DNA of 64,000 bases from Pseudomonas bharatica CSV86 (GTDB taxonomy: Bacteria; Pseudomonadota; Gammaproteobacteria; Pseudomonadales; Pseudomonadaceae): NCBI RefSeq assembly GCF_000319305.2, contig NZ_AMWJ02000001.1, positions 1,589,001 to 1,653,000 on the forward strand, written 5' to 3'. Positions within the stretch are counted from its first letter, which is position 1. Every line of letters begins with the position of its first letter. The translations under genes and the position numbers were made by a program. Below, piece by piece: positions 27,260-36,900 of this stretch. The notes beneath the pieces are model-generated. The model did no database searches and was not told the origin of the DNA. It saw only the letters and a program-made list of their open reading frames with translations.

Positions 27260-27970
27260 TTAAGCTCTGGTTGCCTCTGTCGCCTTCTGTGTCTGAAACA
27301 GGTGTCGCAGACACCGCATGACACAAGCCAGCGAAACCATCGCGCCATAACTTTTTGCGAGCTTGTCGAAGCGTGTCACGACTCGGCGGTTCTCTTTCAG
27401 CCAGCCGAACATGCGCTCGATCACATTCCGTTGACGGTATTTGGGGCGATCAAACAGGCGGGGCAATCCAGGCTTGGGTTTGCGCTTCATCGCAAGCAGA
27501 GGAATGACCGGCTGCATTCGATACCGGTCACAGTAGCGGCGTAGTGCATCAGCATCGTAGCCCTTGTCGGCCAGAAGCCAGCGACAGCGCTTGCGAGGCC
27601 GGCCGCGCTTGCTTGTCGGAATACAGACATCGTCCAGCAGTGGCTCTGCGTAGCTGATATCGCTGGCTTGAACTCCAGAAAGCAGGAAGCGCAGAGGCAC
27701 GCCGTTGGCGTCGCAGAGCATATGAATCTTGGTGGTGAGACCACCCCGACTGCTGCCTAGAGCGTGATCTGGGGGCATCAAGCTCCCTTTTTTACCGGCA
27801 CCTGATAAAGCGCGGGTGGCACGAATAGCAGTTGAATCGATCATCCCGGCCCGCAGGTCGATGAGCCCTTGATTATTGAACTGCAGATGCAATCGCTTGA
27901 GCATCTGCTCGAACGTTCCACTGTTTCGCCAAAGCCGGAAGCGGTGATAAACCGTTCGCCAAGCACCGAG
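27260..27970 (-). mobile_element. 5'-truncated IS5-family element with transposase remnant
   Basis: The transposase sequence starts abruptly at AWRTVYHRFRLWRNSG and runs to the stop at 27260. The three acidic residues of the DDE domain are kept (MIDSTAIRA, LLADKGYDADALRR, VIERMFGWLKENRR). About the first 55 residues, which carry the DNA-binding start of IS5/IS427-type transposases, are missing. The break coincides with the end of a truncated hicB, so one deletion or insertion event joined the two. An open frame continues upstream into hicB on the same strand, but in a different frame from the antitoxin. No complete terminal repeats were identified. Confidence 0.85.
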
Positions 27971-28377
27971 ATGCTCAACCGCTTCCCGAGCGCAGCCAGC
28001 GCCTTCTCCACAGCCTCCATCTTTGACGCGTGAAGAAAGTCCACCAACCGGTCCCCCTGCGTCTGCGAAACACCAAGCAGACGGCACAGGTCAGCCTTGC
28101 GCATGTCCCGGCTCATCATTTCATTCCAAAGTACGATCTTGGCCACGTTGACGGCAGGCAGGTGAACGACACGCTGCCCTCGCGTCGGGGCGGATGCGAC
28201 AGGAATCACGCGACGCTGATCAACATAGATCGACAACGCGCTTTCGATGCCATCCACTGCTTCGCACAGTGCATCCTCGATGTCATCTCCAGCGCTATTG
28301 AACTCCGGCAGGTCGTCGCAGGTGAGTGCGACGCCCGGGTTTCCGTCAGTGTGAATGGTCACTGGGTAGTCAAACAC
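27965..28377 (-). pseudogene. hicB: HicB-like antitoxin, 3' end lost at the IS junction
   Basis: About 135 residues of a HicB-type antitoxin: the partial RNase-H-like HicB fold (FDYPVTIHTDGNPGVALTCD, DDIEDALCEAVDGIESALSI) and a C-terminal helix-turn-helix (MRKADLCRLLGVSQTQGDRL) ending ALAALGKRLSISV. It then runs into IS5-family sequence in a foreign frame, adding about 43 non-native residues. The start is GTG at 28377. HicA, the small mRNA-cleaving toxin normally encoded just upstream, is not present in 28378-28700, so this is an orphan. It may still bind DNA. Confidence 0.75.
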
Positions 28378-28873
28378 GTTTCAATCCTCTGCCTAGCGTC
28401 TCTGCATTGAATGACGCAACGGTAGATCATCAGTGTGGAGACATGACCTTTTGTAGCATTTCGCAGTACCTGTTCTCGTTTCTGATGGGGAAGGGGATCT
28501 ACGCATCTCGCGCTGATCGGTGCCGGATTGGACTGTGACTTGTCGGACCGCCGAAGCGCCGCGAAGGACTGCGGAGCGGTCCCAAAACCATCCAGCACGG
28601 GCTGCAGGTAAATGCAGTGCTGGATTCACGGGAACTGGCTGATGGTATTTATCCAAATCCCCAGTTTGGCAGGCTTTGGGACCGCTTTGCGGTCCTTCGC
28701 GAGCAAGCTCGCTCCCACAGGGTCCGCATCCTGCTCTAGAACAGTGCTTTGCGCGACAGCGCAGCCTGAAAGGCTGGTTGGACTCCTACAGAAAACGTGT
28801 CCAGCTCGAGCACTGCCGACGCAGGATCAAAAGTGTATGCTTTGAAGAACTTGAGCCCAAAGCAGCCAACACT
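28378..28873. other. Intergenic stretch without a recognisable gene; contains REP-like sequence
   Basis: Nearly 500 bases between hicB and parD. A hicA gene would be expected at the left side but none is seen. A TTGTCGGACCGCCG motif at about 28540 resembles a sequence that also interrupts a REP near 46230. The right part holds an isolated REP of another subfamily (see next entry). Short open frames across it have no plausible start signals. Confidence 0.6.
28675..28728. repeat. REP-like element (GAGCAAGCTCGCTCCCAC variant)
   Basis: GGACCGCTTTGCGGTCC is a perfect hairpin; it is followed by TTCGCGAGCAAGCTCGCTCC and CACAGG. This is a REP type common in pseudomonads and distinct from the GCTGGCTTGCCAGC type. 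A single copy. Confidence 0.8.
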
Positions 28874-29101
28874 ATGATCATTTCCCTGCCTGACGATCTC
28901 AAGCTCTTCATCGATGAGCAGGTCAGCCAACGCGGCTACAGCTCCAGCAGCGAGTATGTGCAAGAGCTGATTCGCAAGGATCACGACCGCCAGCATTTAC
29001 GGAACGCGCTATCGGCTGGAGCAGAGTCGGCCCCGACCGTTGCGGTGACCGACGACTACTTCGGGTCCCTCCGCACCAGGGTTCGCAATAGCCGTGGATG
29101 A
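28874..29101 (+). CDS. parD: ParD-family antitoxin
   Basis: A 75-residue antitoxin with a ribbon-helix-helix N-terminus: strand MIISLPDDLKLFIDEQV, then the diagnostic GYSSSSEYVQELIRKDH. The C-terminal tail (DYFGSLRTRVRNSRG) would wrap the ParE toxin. I chose ATG 28874 because the RHH fold begins exactly there; the longer frame upstream crosses REP sequence. The stop overlaps the start of a tiny parE remnant by four bases, so an intact parDE operon once stood here. With no toxin it is an orphan antitoxin. Confidence 0.85.
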   Translation: MIISLPDDLKLFIDEQVSQRGYSSSSEYVQELIRKDHDRQHLRNALSAGAESAPTVAVTDDYFGSLRTRVRNSRG

Positions 29102-29178
29102 AGGCCAAGCCCATTACCCTGCTGTCGATTAGCACAAGGGATGTCCCCAAATGGCTGGTAGACTGCACCGCTCATTAG
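29098..29178 (+). pseudogene. parE toxin remnant with large internal deletion
   Basis: A 26-residue frame, MKAKPITLLSISTRDVPKWL plus six residues, overlaps the parD stop by ATGA. Its first five residues look like the start of ParE proteins, and TRDVPKWL resembles their C-terminal end (typically RDIPAWL). The roughly 70 residues between are gone. This pattern suggests an internal deletion that removed the toxin body while keeping both ends; the identification rests on short matches. Confidence 0.55.
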
Positions 29179-29203
29179 TCTCCGGATAAAAAGCAGAGCC
29201 AAC

Positions 29204-29389
29204 ATGGTCAAGCGATTGAAGAACCTCCAAGCCGGCCTCACCCCCAAGCGCCGCCTCTGGACCGCCATTTCCCTCATCGCAGCCGCACTCTCCGGCGGCG
29301 CCCTGGCCAGTTCCGAAACCAGCCTCAGCGCCCTGATCGCCCCCGCAGCCACCTTCCTCGCCCATACCCTTCTCCCTGTCGCAAGCTGA
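29204..29389 (+). CDS. Small hypothetical protein with one hydrophobic segment
   Basis: A possible 61-residue protein, MVKRLKNLQAGLTPKRRLWT followed by an Ala/Leu-rich segment (ISLIAAALSGGALA) and a second hydrophobic stretch. GC-rich codon use resembles core genes more than the island. No strong Shine-Dalgarno is seen (AGAGCC nearby). It could be a small membrane protein or a chance frame. Confidence 0.3.
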   Translation: MVKRLKNLQAGLTPKRRLWTAISLIAAALSGGALASSETSLSALIAPAATFLAHTLLPVAS

Positions 29390-29490
29390 CGCCCCGCCAA
29401 CGCGCACAACGCCCCAATACCGTGCATCCCCCGCGCCCATAATCCCCCCGCATCCCCCAGAACCCCCGCAAAACCCACCCCGCCATCCAC

Positions 29491-29507
29491 TTGGCACGCC
29501 TCTGGCA
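29491..29507 (+). promoter_or_regulatory. Sigma-54 (-24/-12) promoter of the guanidine operon
   Basis: TTGGCACGCCTCTGGCA matches the sigma-54 consensus YTGGCACGrNNNTTGCW at 15 of 17 positions, with the invariant GG and GC ten bases apart. Transcription would begin near 29518, about 45 bases before the riboswitch. An activator such as NtrC would then be needed, tying the operon to nitrogen limitation. Confidence 0.75.
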
Positions 29508-29561
29508 TTACTTCCCTCCGTGCGGGAGTAGCGCGAGCTAAATTGCACCACAATCTGAAAA

Positions 29562-29665
29562 TAGGTCGGCTAGGGTTCCGGTCCGCTTCTGCGGGCGTCT
29601 GGACCGAGAGCCGGCGACCTCCAGTTCGAGGTTACACGGCGGGATAAAAGCCCGGGAGACAGACC
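29562..29665 (+). ncRNA. Guanidine-I (ykkC class) riboswitch
   Basis: Conserved blocks of the class occur in order: GGTCGGCTAGGGTTCCGG at 29564-29581, a variable hairpin (GTCCGCTTCTGCGGGCGTCTGGACC), GAGAGCCGGCGACC, then ACACGGCGGGATAAAAGCCC and GGGAGA ending near 29660. ACGGCGGGATAAAAGCCCGG is the recognised guanidine-binding core. A short hairpin (CACTCA/TGAGTG, 29665-29682) follows and could belong to the expression platform. It should switch on the downstream operon when guanidine is present. Confidence 0.93.
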
Positions 29666-29726
29666 ACTCACTGCAATGAGTGTCGTGCTGCTCCCTGGTT
29701 CGTCCACCGTCAACTGGAGTCACTTC

Positions 29727-30794
29727 ATGCGAAAGTCCCTGCTTTCCGCCTTCCTCGCCGCCGGCCTGGCCCTGTCCGCGAGCTCCGCCTCCAACGCCGC
29801 GGCGAAGACCGATTTCGATATCTGCTGGACCATCTACGCCGGCTGGATGCCCTGGGAATACGCCGCCGCCGAAGGCATCGTCGACAAGTGGGCGAGCAAG
29901 TACGGCATCCATATCAAGCTCACCCAGGTCAACGACTACGTCGAGTCGATCAACCAGTACACCGCCGGCCAGTTCGACGGCTGCTCGATGACCAACATGG
30001 ACGCCCTGACCATCCCCGCCGCCGGCGGCGTCGACAGTACCGCGCTGATCGTCGGCGACTTCTCCAACGGCAATGACGGTGTGGTCCTGAAAGGCACCGG
30101 CAAGACGGTGAACGACCTCAAGGGCATGGACGTCAACCTGGTCGAGCTGTCCGTCTCGCATTACCTGCTGGCCCGCGCCCTCGACAGCGCCGGCCTGCGC
30201 GAGAAGGACCTGAAGGTGATCAACACCTCCGACGCCGATATCGCCGCTGCCTTCAATACTCCCGACGTGCAGGTGGTGACCACCTGGAACCCGATGCTCG
30301 AAGAAGTGCGCAGCAAGCCCGGCGTGACCCAGGTCTTCGACTCCAGCCGCATTCCCGGCGAGATCCTTGACCTGATGGTGGTCAACACCCAGACCCTCAA
30401 GGACAACCCGGCGCTGGGCAAGGCGCTGACCGGCGCCTGGTACGAGGTGATGGACCTGATCGCCGGCGACTCCCCGCAGCGCACCAAGGCCCTGGAGCAT
30501 ATGGCCAAGGCCTCCGGCACCGACCTCGCCGGTTTCGAGCGCCAGCTTTCCACCACCTACCTGTTCGATACGCCCAAGGCGGCACTGACCTTCGTCAGCA
30601 GCGCGGAACTGCCCAGGACCATGGACAAGGTCGCCAGCTTCTCCTTCGACCACGGCCTGCTGGGCGAGGGCGCCAAGGACAGCACGGCGGTGGGCATGAG
30701 CTTCGCCAACGAGGTGATCGTCGGCAACCGCGACAACCTCAAGCTGCGTTTCGACCCGACCTACGTACGCATGGCCGTCGACGGTTCGCTGTAA
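29727..30794 (+). CDS. Substrate-binding protein of the guanidine-operon ABC transporter (annotated elsewhere as urea-binding)
   Basis: A 355-residue periplasmic binding protein of the NitT/TauT (NMT1-like) type. It has a signal peptide (MRKSLLSAFLAAGLALSAS ... NAAA), then DFDICWTIYAGWMPWEYAAA and a two-lobed body. It belongs to the group usually labelled putative urea ABC transporter substrate-binding protein that sits beside urea-carboxylase-like genes. Under a guanidine riboswitch, guanidine or a guanidino/urea compound is the likelier cargo. ATG 29727 with GGAG seven bases upstream is chosen over an earlier in-frame start in the riboswitch platform. Confidence 0.85.
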   Translation: MRKSLLSAFLAAGLALSASSASNAAAKTDFDICWTIYAGWMPWEYAAAEGIVDKWASKYGIHIKLTQVNDYVESINQYTAGQFDGCSMTNMDALTIPAAGGVDSTALIVGDFSNGNDGVVLKGTGKTVNDLKGMDVNLVELSVSHYLLARALDSAGLREKDLKVINTSDADIAAAFNTPDVQVVTTWNPMLEEVRSKPGVTQVFDSSRIPGEILDLMVVNTQTLKDNPALGKALTGAWYEVMDLIAGDSPQRTKALEHMAKASGTDLAGFERQLSTTYLFDTPKAALTFVSSAELPRTMDKVASFSFDHGLLGEGAKDSTAVGMSFANEVIVGNRDNLKLRFDPTYVRMAVDGSL

Positions 30795-30801
30795 GCGAGG
30801 A

Positions 30802-31623
30802 ATGAACATGCGCCTGATCAATCGCCATCCCGATCGTCCGTCGCGGCTGCTGCTGATGCTGTTGCCGTTCGTGCTGGTGCTCTGTGCCTATTTCCTCGGC
30901 TCGGCGCAGCGCCTGGCGGACAATCCCAACGACAAGCTGCTGCCCGGCGCGGCCCAGATGGGCGCGGCGGTGGAACGCATGGCGCTGGTGGAGGACAAGC
31001 GCAGCGGCAACTACCTGCTCTGGCAGGACACCGCTTCCAGCCTGCAGCGCCTTGGCGTCGGCCTGGCCATCAGCGCCTTGATCGGCCTGTGCCTGGGCAT
31101 CGCCTCGGGCACCTTGCCGCTGTTCGGCGCGATGCTCTCGCCCTTGCTGGTGGTGCTGTCGATGATTCCGCCGCTGGCGATCCTGCCAATCCTGTTCATC
31201 GTCTTCGGCCTGGGCGAGCTGTCCAAGGTGATGCTGATCGTCATCGGCATCACCCCGGTCCTGGCCCGTGACCTGGAACAGCGTGCCCGCGAGATTCCCG
31301 TCGAATTGCTGATCAAGGCCCAGACCCTGGGCGCCAGTTCCTGGACCCTGATCCTGCGGGTGGTGCTGCCACAACTGCTGCCGCGCCTGCTGATCTCCCT
31401 GCGCCTGGTGCTGGGTTCGGCCTGGCTGTTCCTGATCGCGGCGGAAGCCATCGCTTCCGAGGATGGCCTGGGCTACCGGATCTTCCTGGTCCGGCGCTAC
31501 CTGGCGATGGATGTGATCCTGCCCTACGTGGTGTGGATCACCGCGCTCGCCTGGCTCACCGACTGGCTGCTCAAGGCCCTGACCCGCCGTGCGTTTCCCT
31601 GGTACGAGGGGGCACGGGCATGA
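30802..31623 (+). CDS. Permease of the guanidine-operon ABC transporter
   Basis: A 273-residue inner-membrane protein of the NitT/TauT type with about six helices. The EAA loop that docks the ATPase reads QRAREIPVELLIKAQTLGAS near residues 158-177. The N-terminal helix is followed by an unusually long periplasmic stretch (about 35-75). It begins seven bases after the binding-protein gene, and its stop overlaps the ATPase start (ATGA). Cargo is inferred from the operon. Confidence 0.88.
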   Translation: MNMRLINRHPDRPSRLLLMLLPFVLVLCAYFLGSAQRLADNPNDKLLPGAAQMGAAVERMALVEDKRSGNYLLWQDTASSLQRLGVGLAISALIGLCLGIASGTLPLFGAMLSPLLVVLSMIPPLAILPILFIVFGLGELSKVMLIVIGITPVLARDLEQRAREIPVELLIKAQTLGASSWTLILRVVLPQLLPRLLISLRLVLGSAWLFLIAAEAIASEDGLGYRIFLVRRYLAMDVILPYVVWITALAWLTDWLLKALTRRAFPWYEGARA

Positions 31624-32399
31624 GCTTTATCCAGGTAAGGAATGTCTGGCAGGAATATGACCAGCACGTGGTACTCGAAGGCCTGAACCTGAGCATTGCC
31701 GAAGGCGAGTTCTGCACCATGGTCGGGGCTTCGGGCTGCGGCAAATCCACCTTCCTGCGCCTGCTGCTGGGCCAGGAACGACCAAGCCGCGGGCAGATCC
31801 TGCTCGATGGCCAGCCCCTGGTTGCCGAGCCTGATCCGGCCCGGGGCGTGGTGTTCCAGCGCTACTCGGTGTTCCCGCACCTGAGTGTGCTGGACAACGT
31901 CGCCCTTGGCCTTGAGTTGCCCCGGGCGAAGCTGCTGGGCCGCCTGTTCGGCAGCGCCAGGCGCGAAGCCCGGGAGCAGGCCGCCGCCTTGCTGCACAAG
32001 GTCGGCCTCGGCCACGCCCTCGACAAATACGCCAGCCAGCTCTCCGGCGGCATGCAGCAGCGCCTGGCGATCGCCCAGGCGCTGATCATGAAGCCCAGGG
32101 TGCTGCTGCTCGACGAACCCTTCGGCGCCCTCGATCCGGGAATCCGCAAGGACATGCATGCCTTGCTCCTTGAGCTGTGGCGCGAAACCGGGGTCACCGT
32201 GTTCATGGTCACCCACGACCTGAGCGAAGGCTTCAGCCTCGGCAGCCGCCTGCTGGTCTTCGACAAGGTGCGCCACGACCCGCACGCGCCGGCGGCGTTC
32301 GGCTCGCGGGTCACCTACGACCTGCCGCTCAACGACAAGCGCCTCGCGGCCCGGGCCGACGCGTTGCCCGAGCTTCTTCAATCGTACGCAAGAGGTTAA
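31620..32399 (+). CDS. ATP-binding subunit of the guanidine-operon ABC transporter
   Basis: A 259-residue ABC ATPase of the NitT/TauT type: Walker A GASGCGKST (about 36-44), Q-loop FQRYSVFPH, signature LSGGMQQR, Walker B VLLLDEPFGALDP, and the switch histidine in VTHDLSEG. The start ATG 31620 overlaps the permease stop. It energises import through the two upstream subunits. Length and motifs are complete. Confidence 0.92.
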   Translation: MSFIQVRNVWQEYDQHVVLEGLNLSIAEGEFCTMVGASGCGKSTFLRLLLGQERPSRGQILLDGQPLVAEPDPARGVVFQRYSVFPHLSVLDNVALGLELPRAKLLGRLFGSARREAREQAAALLHKVGLGHALDKYASQLSGGMQQRLAIAQALIMKPRVLLLDEPFGALDPGIRKDMHALLLELWRETGVTVFMVTHDLSEGFSLGSRLLVFDKVRHDPHAPAAFGSRVTYDLPLNDKRLAARADALPELLQSYARG

Positions 32400-32401
32400 C
32401 C

Positions 32402-33115
32402 ATGACCGACAACTCTGTATTCGCCGAAGACTTCCTGCCCGGAGGCGGCCACCTGTCCTTCGTCCTCAAGCGCGGCCAGCAGGTGCGCTTCACCGACCTG
32501 GAAGGCGGCGCCAACGTCAGCCTGATGCTGTTCAACGCCCATGAAAAAAGCGAACGCTTGAACCTGCCGGACAGCCTCAAGTGCCAGCACACCGCCAGGC
32601 TCACCAGCGGGCATTGCCTGTATTCGGACATGGGCCGCGTCCTGGCGGCGATCACCCGCGATACCTGCGGCTGGAGCGACAGCATCGGCGGTGTGCTGAA
32701 CGCCGAGGAAGTCCGGGAAAAATATGGCACCGGGCGTTATCAGGAACTGCGCAACCGCTTCCACCGCAACGGCACCGACAACCTGCTGGTGGAAATGGGC
32801 AAGTGGGGCCTGGAGCTGTCCGACCTGACCATGCCCCTCAACCTGTTCAGCCGCGTGGACGTGGGCGCCGACGGCAGCCTGCATTTCGTCGAGGGCAACT
32901 CCCGGCCGGGCGATGCCATCGAGCTGTATGCGCCGATGGACACCCTGTTCATCGTTACCGCCCTGCAGCACCCGATGGACCCGTCCGCGCAATACGCCCC
33001 CAGGCCGGTACAACTGACCTTTGCCCGCGCCGACGAAAGCGTCGCCGAGCACTGCCGCACCTCGCGCCCGGAAAACGAGCGCGGCTTCCTCAACACCCAA
33101 CGCCTGTTCGCCTGA
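32402..33115 (+). CDS. Urea amidolyase-associated protein 1; carboxyguanidine deiminase subunit
   Basis: A 237-residue protein of the DUF1989/UAAP1 family. Cysteines in LKCQHTARL and DTCGWSD, with SGHCLYSDMGRV, are family landmarks. Recent work shows that the two UAAP proteins form a heteromeric carboxyguanidine deiminase (CgdAB) that turns carboxyguanidine into allophanate plus ammonia. That fits the guanidine riboswitch and the flanking carboxylase and hydrolase genes. It starts two bases after the ATPase stop. Catalytic residues cannot be assigned confidently by eye. Confidence 0.88.
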   Translation: MTDNSVFAEDFLPGGGHLSFVLKRGQQVRFTDLEGGANVSLMLFNAHEKSERLNLPDSLKCQHTARLTSGHCLYSDMGRVLAAITRDTCGWSDSIGGVLNAEEVREKYGTGRYQELRNRFHRNGTDNLLVEMGKWGLELSDLTMPLNLFSRVDVGADGSLHFVEGNSRPGDAIELYAPMDTLFIVTALQHPMDPSAQYAPRPVQLTFARADESVAEHCRTSRPENERGFLNTQRLFA

Positions 33116-33124
33116 GGACCCGTC

Positions 33125-33751
33125 ATGACGTCACCCCTGCAAGCCGACACCGCGATCTACCGCGCCACCATCCCGGCCGGCGAGCCCTGGCTCACCGAAG
33201 TGAAGGCCGGCCAGACCCTGCGCATTCTCGACCTGGAAGGCAACCAGGCCATCGACACCTTGTTCTACAGCGTCGCCAACCCCCGCGAGCGCTATGACGT
33301 GCAACGCACCCTGCGGCGCCAGGGCAATGTCTACCTGGGCGTTGGCAGCGTGCTGTATTCCAACCTGGGGCGGCCGATGCTGACCATCGTCGAGGACAAC
33401 TGCGGCCGCCACGACACCCTCGGCGGCGCCTGCGCCCAGGAAAGCAACACCGTGCGCTACGCCCTCGACAAGCGCCATATGCACAGCTGCCGCGATAACT
33501 ACCTGCGCGCCTGCTGCCACGACGGCCGCCTGGGCAAGCGCGATATCAGCCCGAACATCAACTTCTTCATGAATGTCCCGGTCACCCCCGAAGGCGGCCT
33601 GACCTTCGAGGACGGTATCTCCGCTGCCGGCAAGTACGTACAGCTCAAGGCCGAAATGGACGTGATGGTGCTGATCTCCAACTGCCCGCAACTGAACAAC
33701 CCGTGCAACGGCTACAACCCGACCCCGGCGGAGCTGCTGATATGGAACTGA
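33125..33751 (+). CDS. Urea amidolyase-associated protein 2; carboxyguanidine deiminase subunit
   Basis: A 208-residue DUF1989/UAAP2 protein homologous to the preceding gene product: [20 protein letters not shown] near residue 27, [20 protein letters not shown] near 79, and several cysteines (DNCGRHD, GGACAQ, HSCRDN, ACCHDG). With UAAP1 it makes the carboxyguanidine deiminase that feeds allophanate hydrolase. Nine bases separate the two genes. A 159-base gap follows before the carboxylase, with no confident gene in it. Confidence 0.88.
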   Translation: MTSPLQADTAIYRATIPAGEPWLTEVKAGQTLRILDLEGNQAIDTLFYSVANPRERYDVQRTLRRQGNVYLGVGSVLYSNLGRPMLTIVEDNCGRHDTLGGACAQESNTVRYALDKRHMHSCRDNYLRACCHDGRLGKRDISPNINFFMNVPVTPEGGLTFEDGISAAGKYVQLKAEMDVMVLISNCPQLNNPCNGYNPTPAELLIWN

Positions 33752-33910
33752 AAGCCTTTTTGCGCAAGGTCCGGCTGTGCTTCTTCAGCGCCTGCCAGGC
33801 CCGTTTCGGCCAGTTGAACGCCGACAGGCATCCCTGATCTGCCGTCCGGGGACGACCCCGAGACCTCCAAACAACTGCGGGACGGCCCGCACCCCTCCGG
33901 GGACGTTGTC

Positions 33911-36900
33911 ATGTTCGAAACACTGCTGATCGCCAACCGTGGCGCCATTGCCTGTCGCATCCTGCGCACCCTGCGCGAGCTGAAGGTCCGCGGCGTCGCG
34001 GTCTACTCCGAAGCCGATCTCGCCAGCCGCCACCTCGTCGAGGCCGACCAGGCCATCAGCCTGGGGCAGGGCGCTGCGGCCGGTACCTATCTGGCCGTGG
34101 ACAAGATCCTCGCCGCCGCCAAAGAGAGCGGGGCGCAGGCCATCCATCCCGGCTATGGCTTTCTCTCCGAAAACGCCGCGTTCGCCGAAGCCTGCGAGGC
34201 TGCCGGGCTGGTCTTCGTCGGCCCGACGCCGGAGCAATTGCGCCTGTTCGGCCTCAAGCACACCGCCCGTGATCTCGCCCGCCAGCAAGGCCTGCCGCTG
34301 CTGGAAGGCACCGGTCTGCTCGATAGCCTCGCCGACGCCTGGCGCGCCGCCGAAGCGGTCGGCTACCCGGTAATGCTGAAAAGCACGGCAGGCGGTGGCG
34401 GCATCGGTATGCGCGTATGCCGCTCGGCGGCGGAGCTGGAAGAGGCCTTCGAGGCGGTCAAGCGCCTGGGCCAGAACAACTTCAGCGATGCCGGGGTGTT
34501 CATCGAAAAATACATCGAGCGCGCCCGCCATCTTGAAGTGCAGGTGTTTGGCGATGGCGCCGGCGAGGTCATTGCGCTCGGCGTGCGCGACTGCTCGGTA
34601 CAGCGGCGCAACCAGAAAGTGCTGGAGGAAACCCCGGCGCCGAACCTGCCCGAAGGCATGGCCGAAGCCCTGTGCGACGCCGCGATCCGCTTGGCTCGCG
34701 CCGTGAAGTACCGCAGCGCCGGCACCGTCGAGTTCGTCTTCGACAGCGATGCGCAACGCTTCTACTTCCTTGAGGTGAATACCCGGCTCCAGGTGGAACA
34801 CGGTGTCACCGAGCAGGTCTGGGACGTGGACCTGGTGCGCTGGATGATCGAACTGGCGGCCGGCGATCTGCCGCCGCTGCATCAACTGGCCGCGGGCCTG
34901 GAACCCGTGGGCCATGCGGTGCAGGCGCGGTTGTATGCGGAGGATCCGGGCAAGGATTTCCAGCCCAGCCCCGGCCTGCTCACCGCCGTCGGCTTCCCCG
35001 AGGCTGATGGCAAGGCGCTGCGGATCGACACCTGGGTCGGTGCTGGCTGCGAAATTCCGCCGTACTTCGACCCGATGATCGCCAAGGTGATCGTCTGGGC
35101 CGACGACCGCGAGCAGGCGCGGGAGCAACTGCATCGTGCCCTCGGCGACAGCCAGGTCTACGGCGTCGAAACCAATCGCGACTACCTGCGCCAGATTCTC
35201 CAGGACGCGCCCTTCGCCAGTGGCCAGCCCTGGACCCGCTGCCTCGAAGGCCTGGCCTACCGCGCCGCCACCGTCGAAGTGCTCGGCGGCGGCACCCAGA
35301 CCAGCGTGCAGGATTACCCCGGGCGCCTGGGCTACTGGGCCGTCGGCGTGCCCCCGTCCGGGCCTATGGACAGCCGCGCCCTGCGCCTGGGCAACCAGTT
35401 GCTGGGCAACCCGGAAGGTGCAGCGGGGCTGGAAGTGACCATGAGTGGTCCGACCTTGCGCTTCAATACCGATGCGGTGATCGCCGTGACCGGTGCGGTG
35501 ATCCCGCTGACCCTGGACGGCCAGGCGATCGCCATGAACACCAGCGTGCTGGTCAAGGCCGGCAGTACGCTGGCCCTGGGCACCATTGCCGGTGCTGGCG
35601 CCCGGGCGTATCTGTGCGTGCGTGGCGGTATCCAGGTGCCGGAATACCTGGGCAGCCGCAGTACCTTCATGCTCGGCCAGTTCGGCGGCCATGGCGGTCG
35701 TGCGTTGCGGGCCGGGGATGTGCTGCACCTGGAGTGCTTGAGCGACAGATCGGCAGGTGCCTCGCTGCCCGGGCAAGCGGCGCTGGCCGCCACCCGGCAG
35801 GTCCGGGTTATCTATGGCCCGCATGGCGCTCCGGAATACTTCAGCGAAAACTACATCCGCACCTTCTTCGCCACCGACTGGGAAGTGCACTTCAACTCCA
35901 GCCGTACCGGCGTGCGCCTGATCGGCCCGAAACCCGAGTGGGTCCGTGCCGATGGCGGCGAGGCCGGGCTGCATCCATCGAATATCCACGACAACCCCTA
36001 TGCCATCGGCGCGGTGGACTTCACCGGCGACATGCCGGTGATCCTCGGCCCCGATGGCCCGAGCCTGGGTGGTTTCGTCTGCCCGGTAACGGTGATCGAG
36101 GCCGATCTCTGGCAGCTCGGCCAGCTCAAGGCGGGGGACAAGGTGCGCTTTGTTCCCGTCTCCCTGGAACAGGCACGGCGACTGGCTTGTGCAGAGCTGC
36201 TGGCCGAAACGGTCGAACCCGTCGGCGAAGAGCAATGGCTGTCGCCCATCGTTCTTGATCTCGGCGCGGACGATACCCGCCTGGTCGCGCGGTTGGCGGG
36301 GGATACCCATCTGCTGCTGGAAATCGGCGCTGCCGAGCTGGACCTGGTCCTGCGCTTCCGTGGCCACGCCTTGATGCAGGCGCTGGAAGCCAGGGCCCTG
36401 GCCGGCGTGATCGACCTGACCCCGGGCATCCGCTCGCTGCAGGTCCATTACCAGCCGGAGCGCCTGCCGCTTGGTCATCTCCTGGAAGTCGTGGCCGGTG
36501 AATGGCAGTCCGTGTGCGCTTCGAAGGACCTTCAGGTGCCATCGCGCATCGTCCACCTGCCACTGTCCTGGGACGACCCGGCCTGCCAGCTGGCCATCGA
36601 GAAATACATGACCACCGTGCGCAAGGACGCGCCCTGGTGTCCGAGCAATCTGGAATTCATCCGCCGTATCAACGACCTGCCGAACCTCGACGAGGTGCAG
36701 CGCACGGTGTTCGACGCCAGCTACCTGGTCATGGGCCTGGGCGACGTCTATCTCGGCGCGCCGGTGGCCACGCCGCTGGACCCGCGGCATCGCCTGGTCA
36801 CCACCAAGTACAACCCGGCGCGCACCTGGACTGCGGAAAACTCGGTGGGTATCGGCGGCGCCTATATGTGCGTGTACGGCATGGAAGGGCCGGGTGGTTA

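Noticed and set aside
33742-33837. A 31-codon frame ([15 protein letters not shown]...) overlapping the end of the UAAP2 gene
   Set aside because: The start overlaps a stop as in coupled genes, but no family resemblance or conservation can be judged; it is probably chance in the 159-base gap before the carboxylase.
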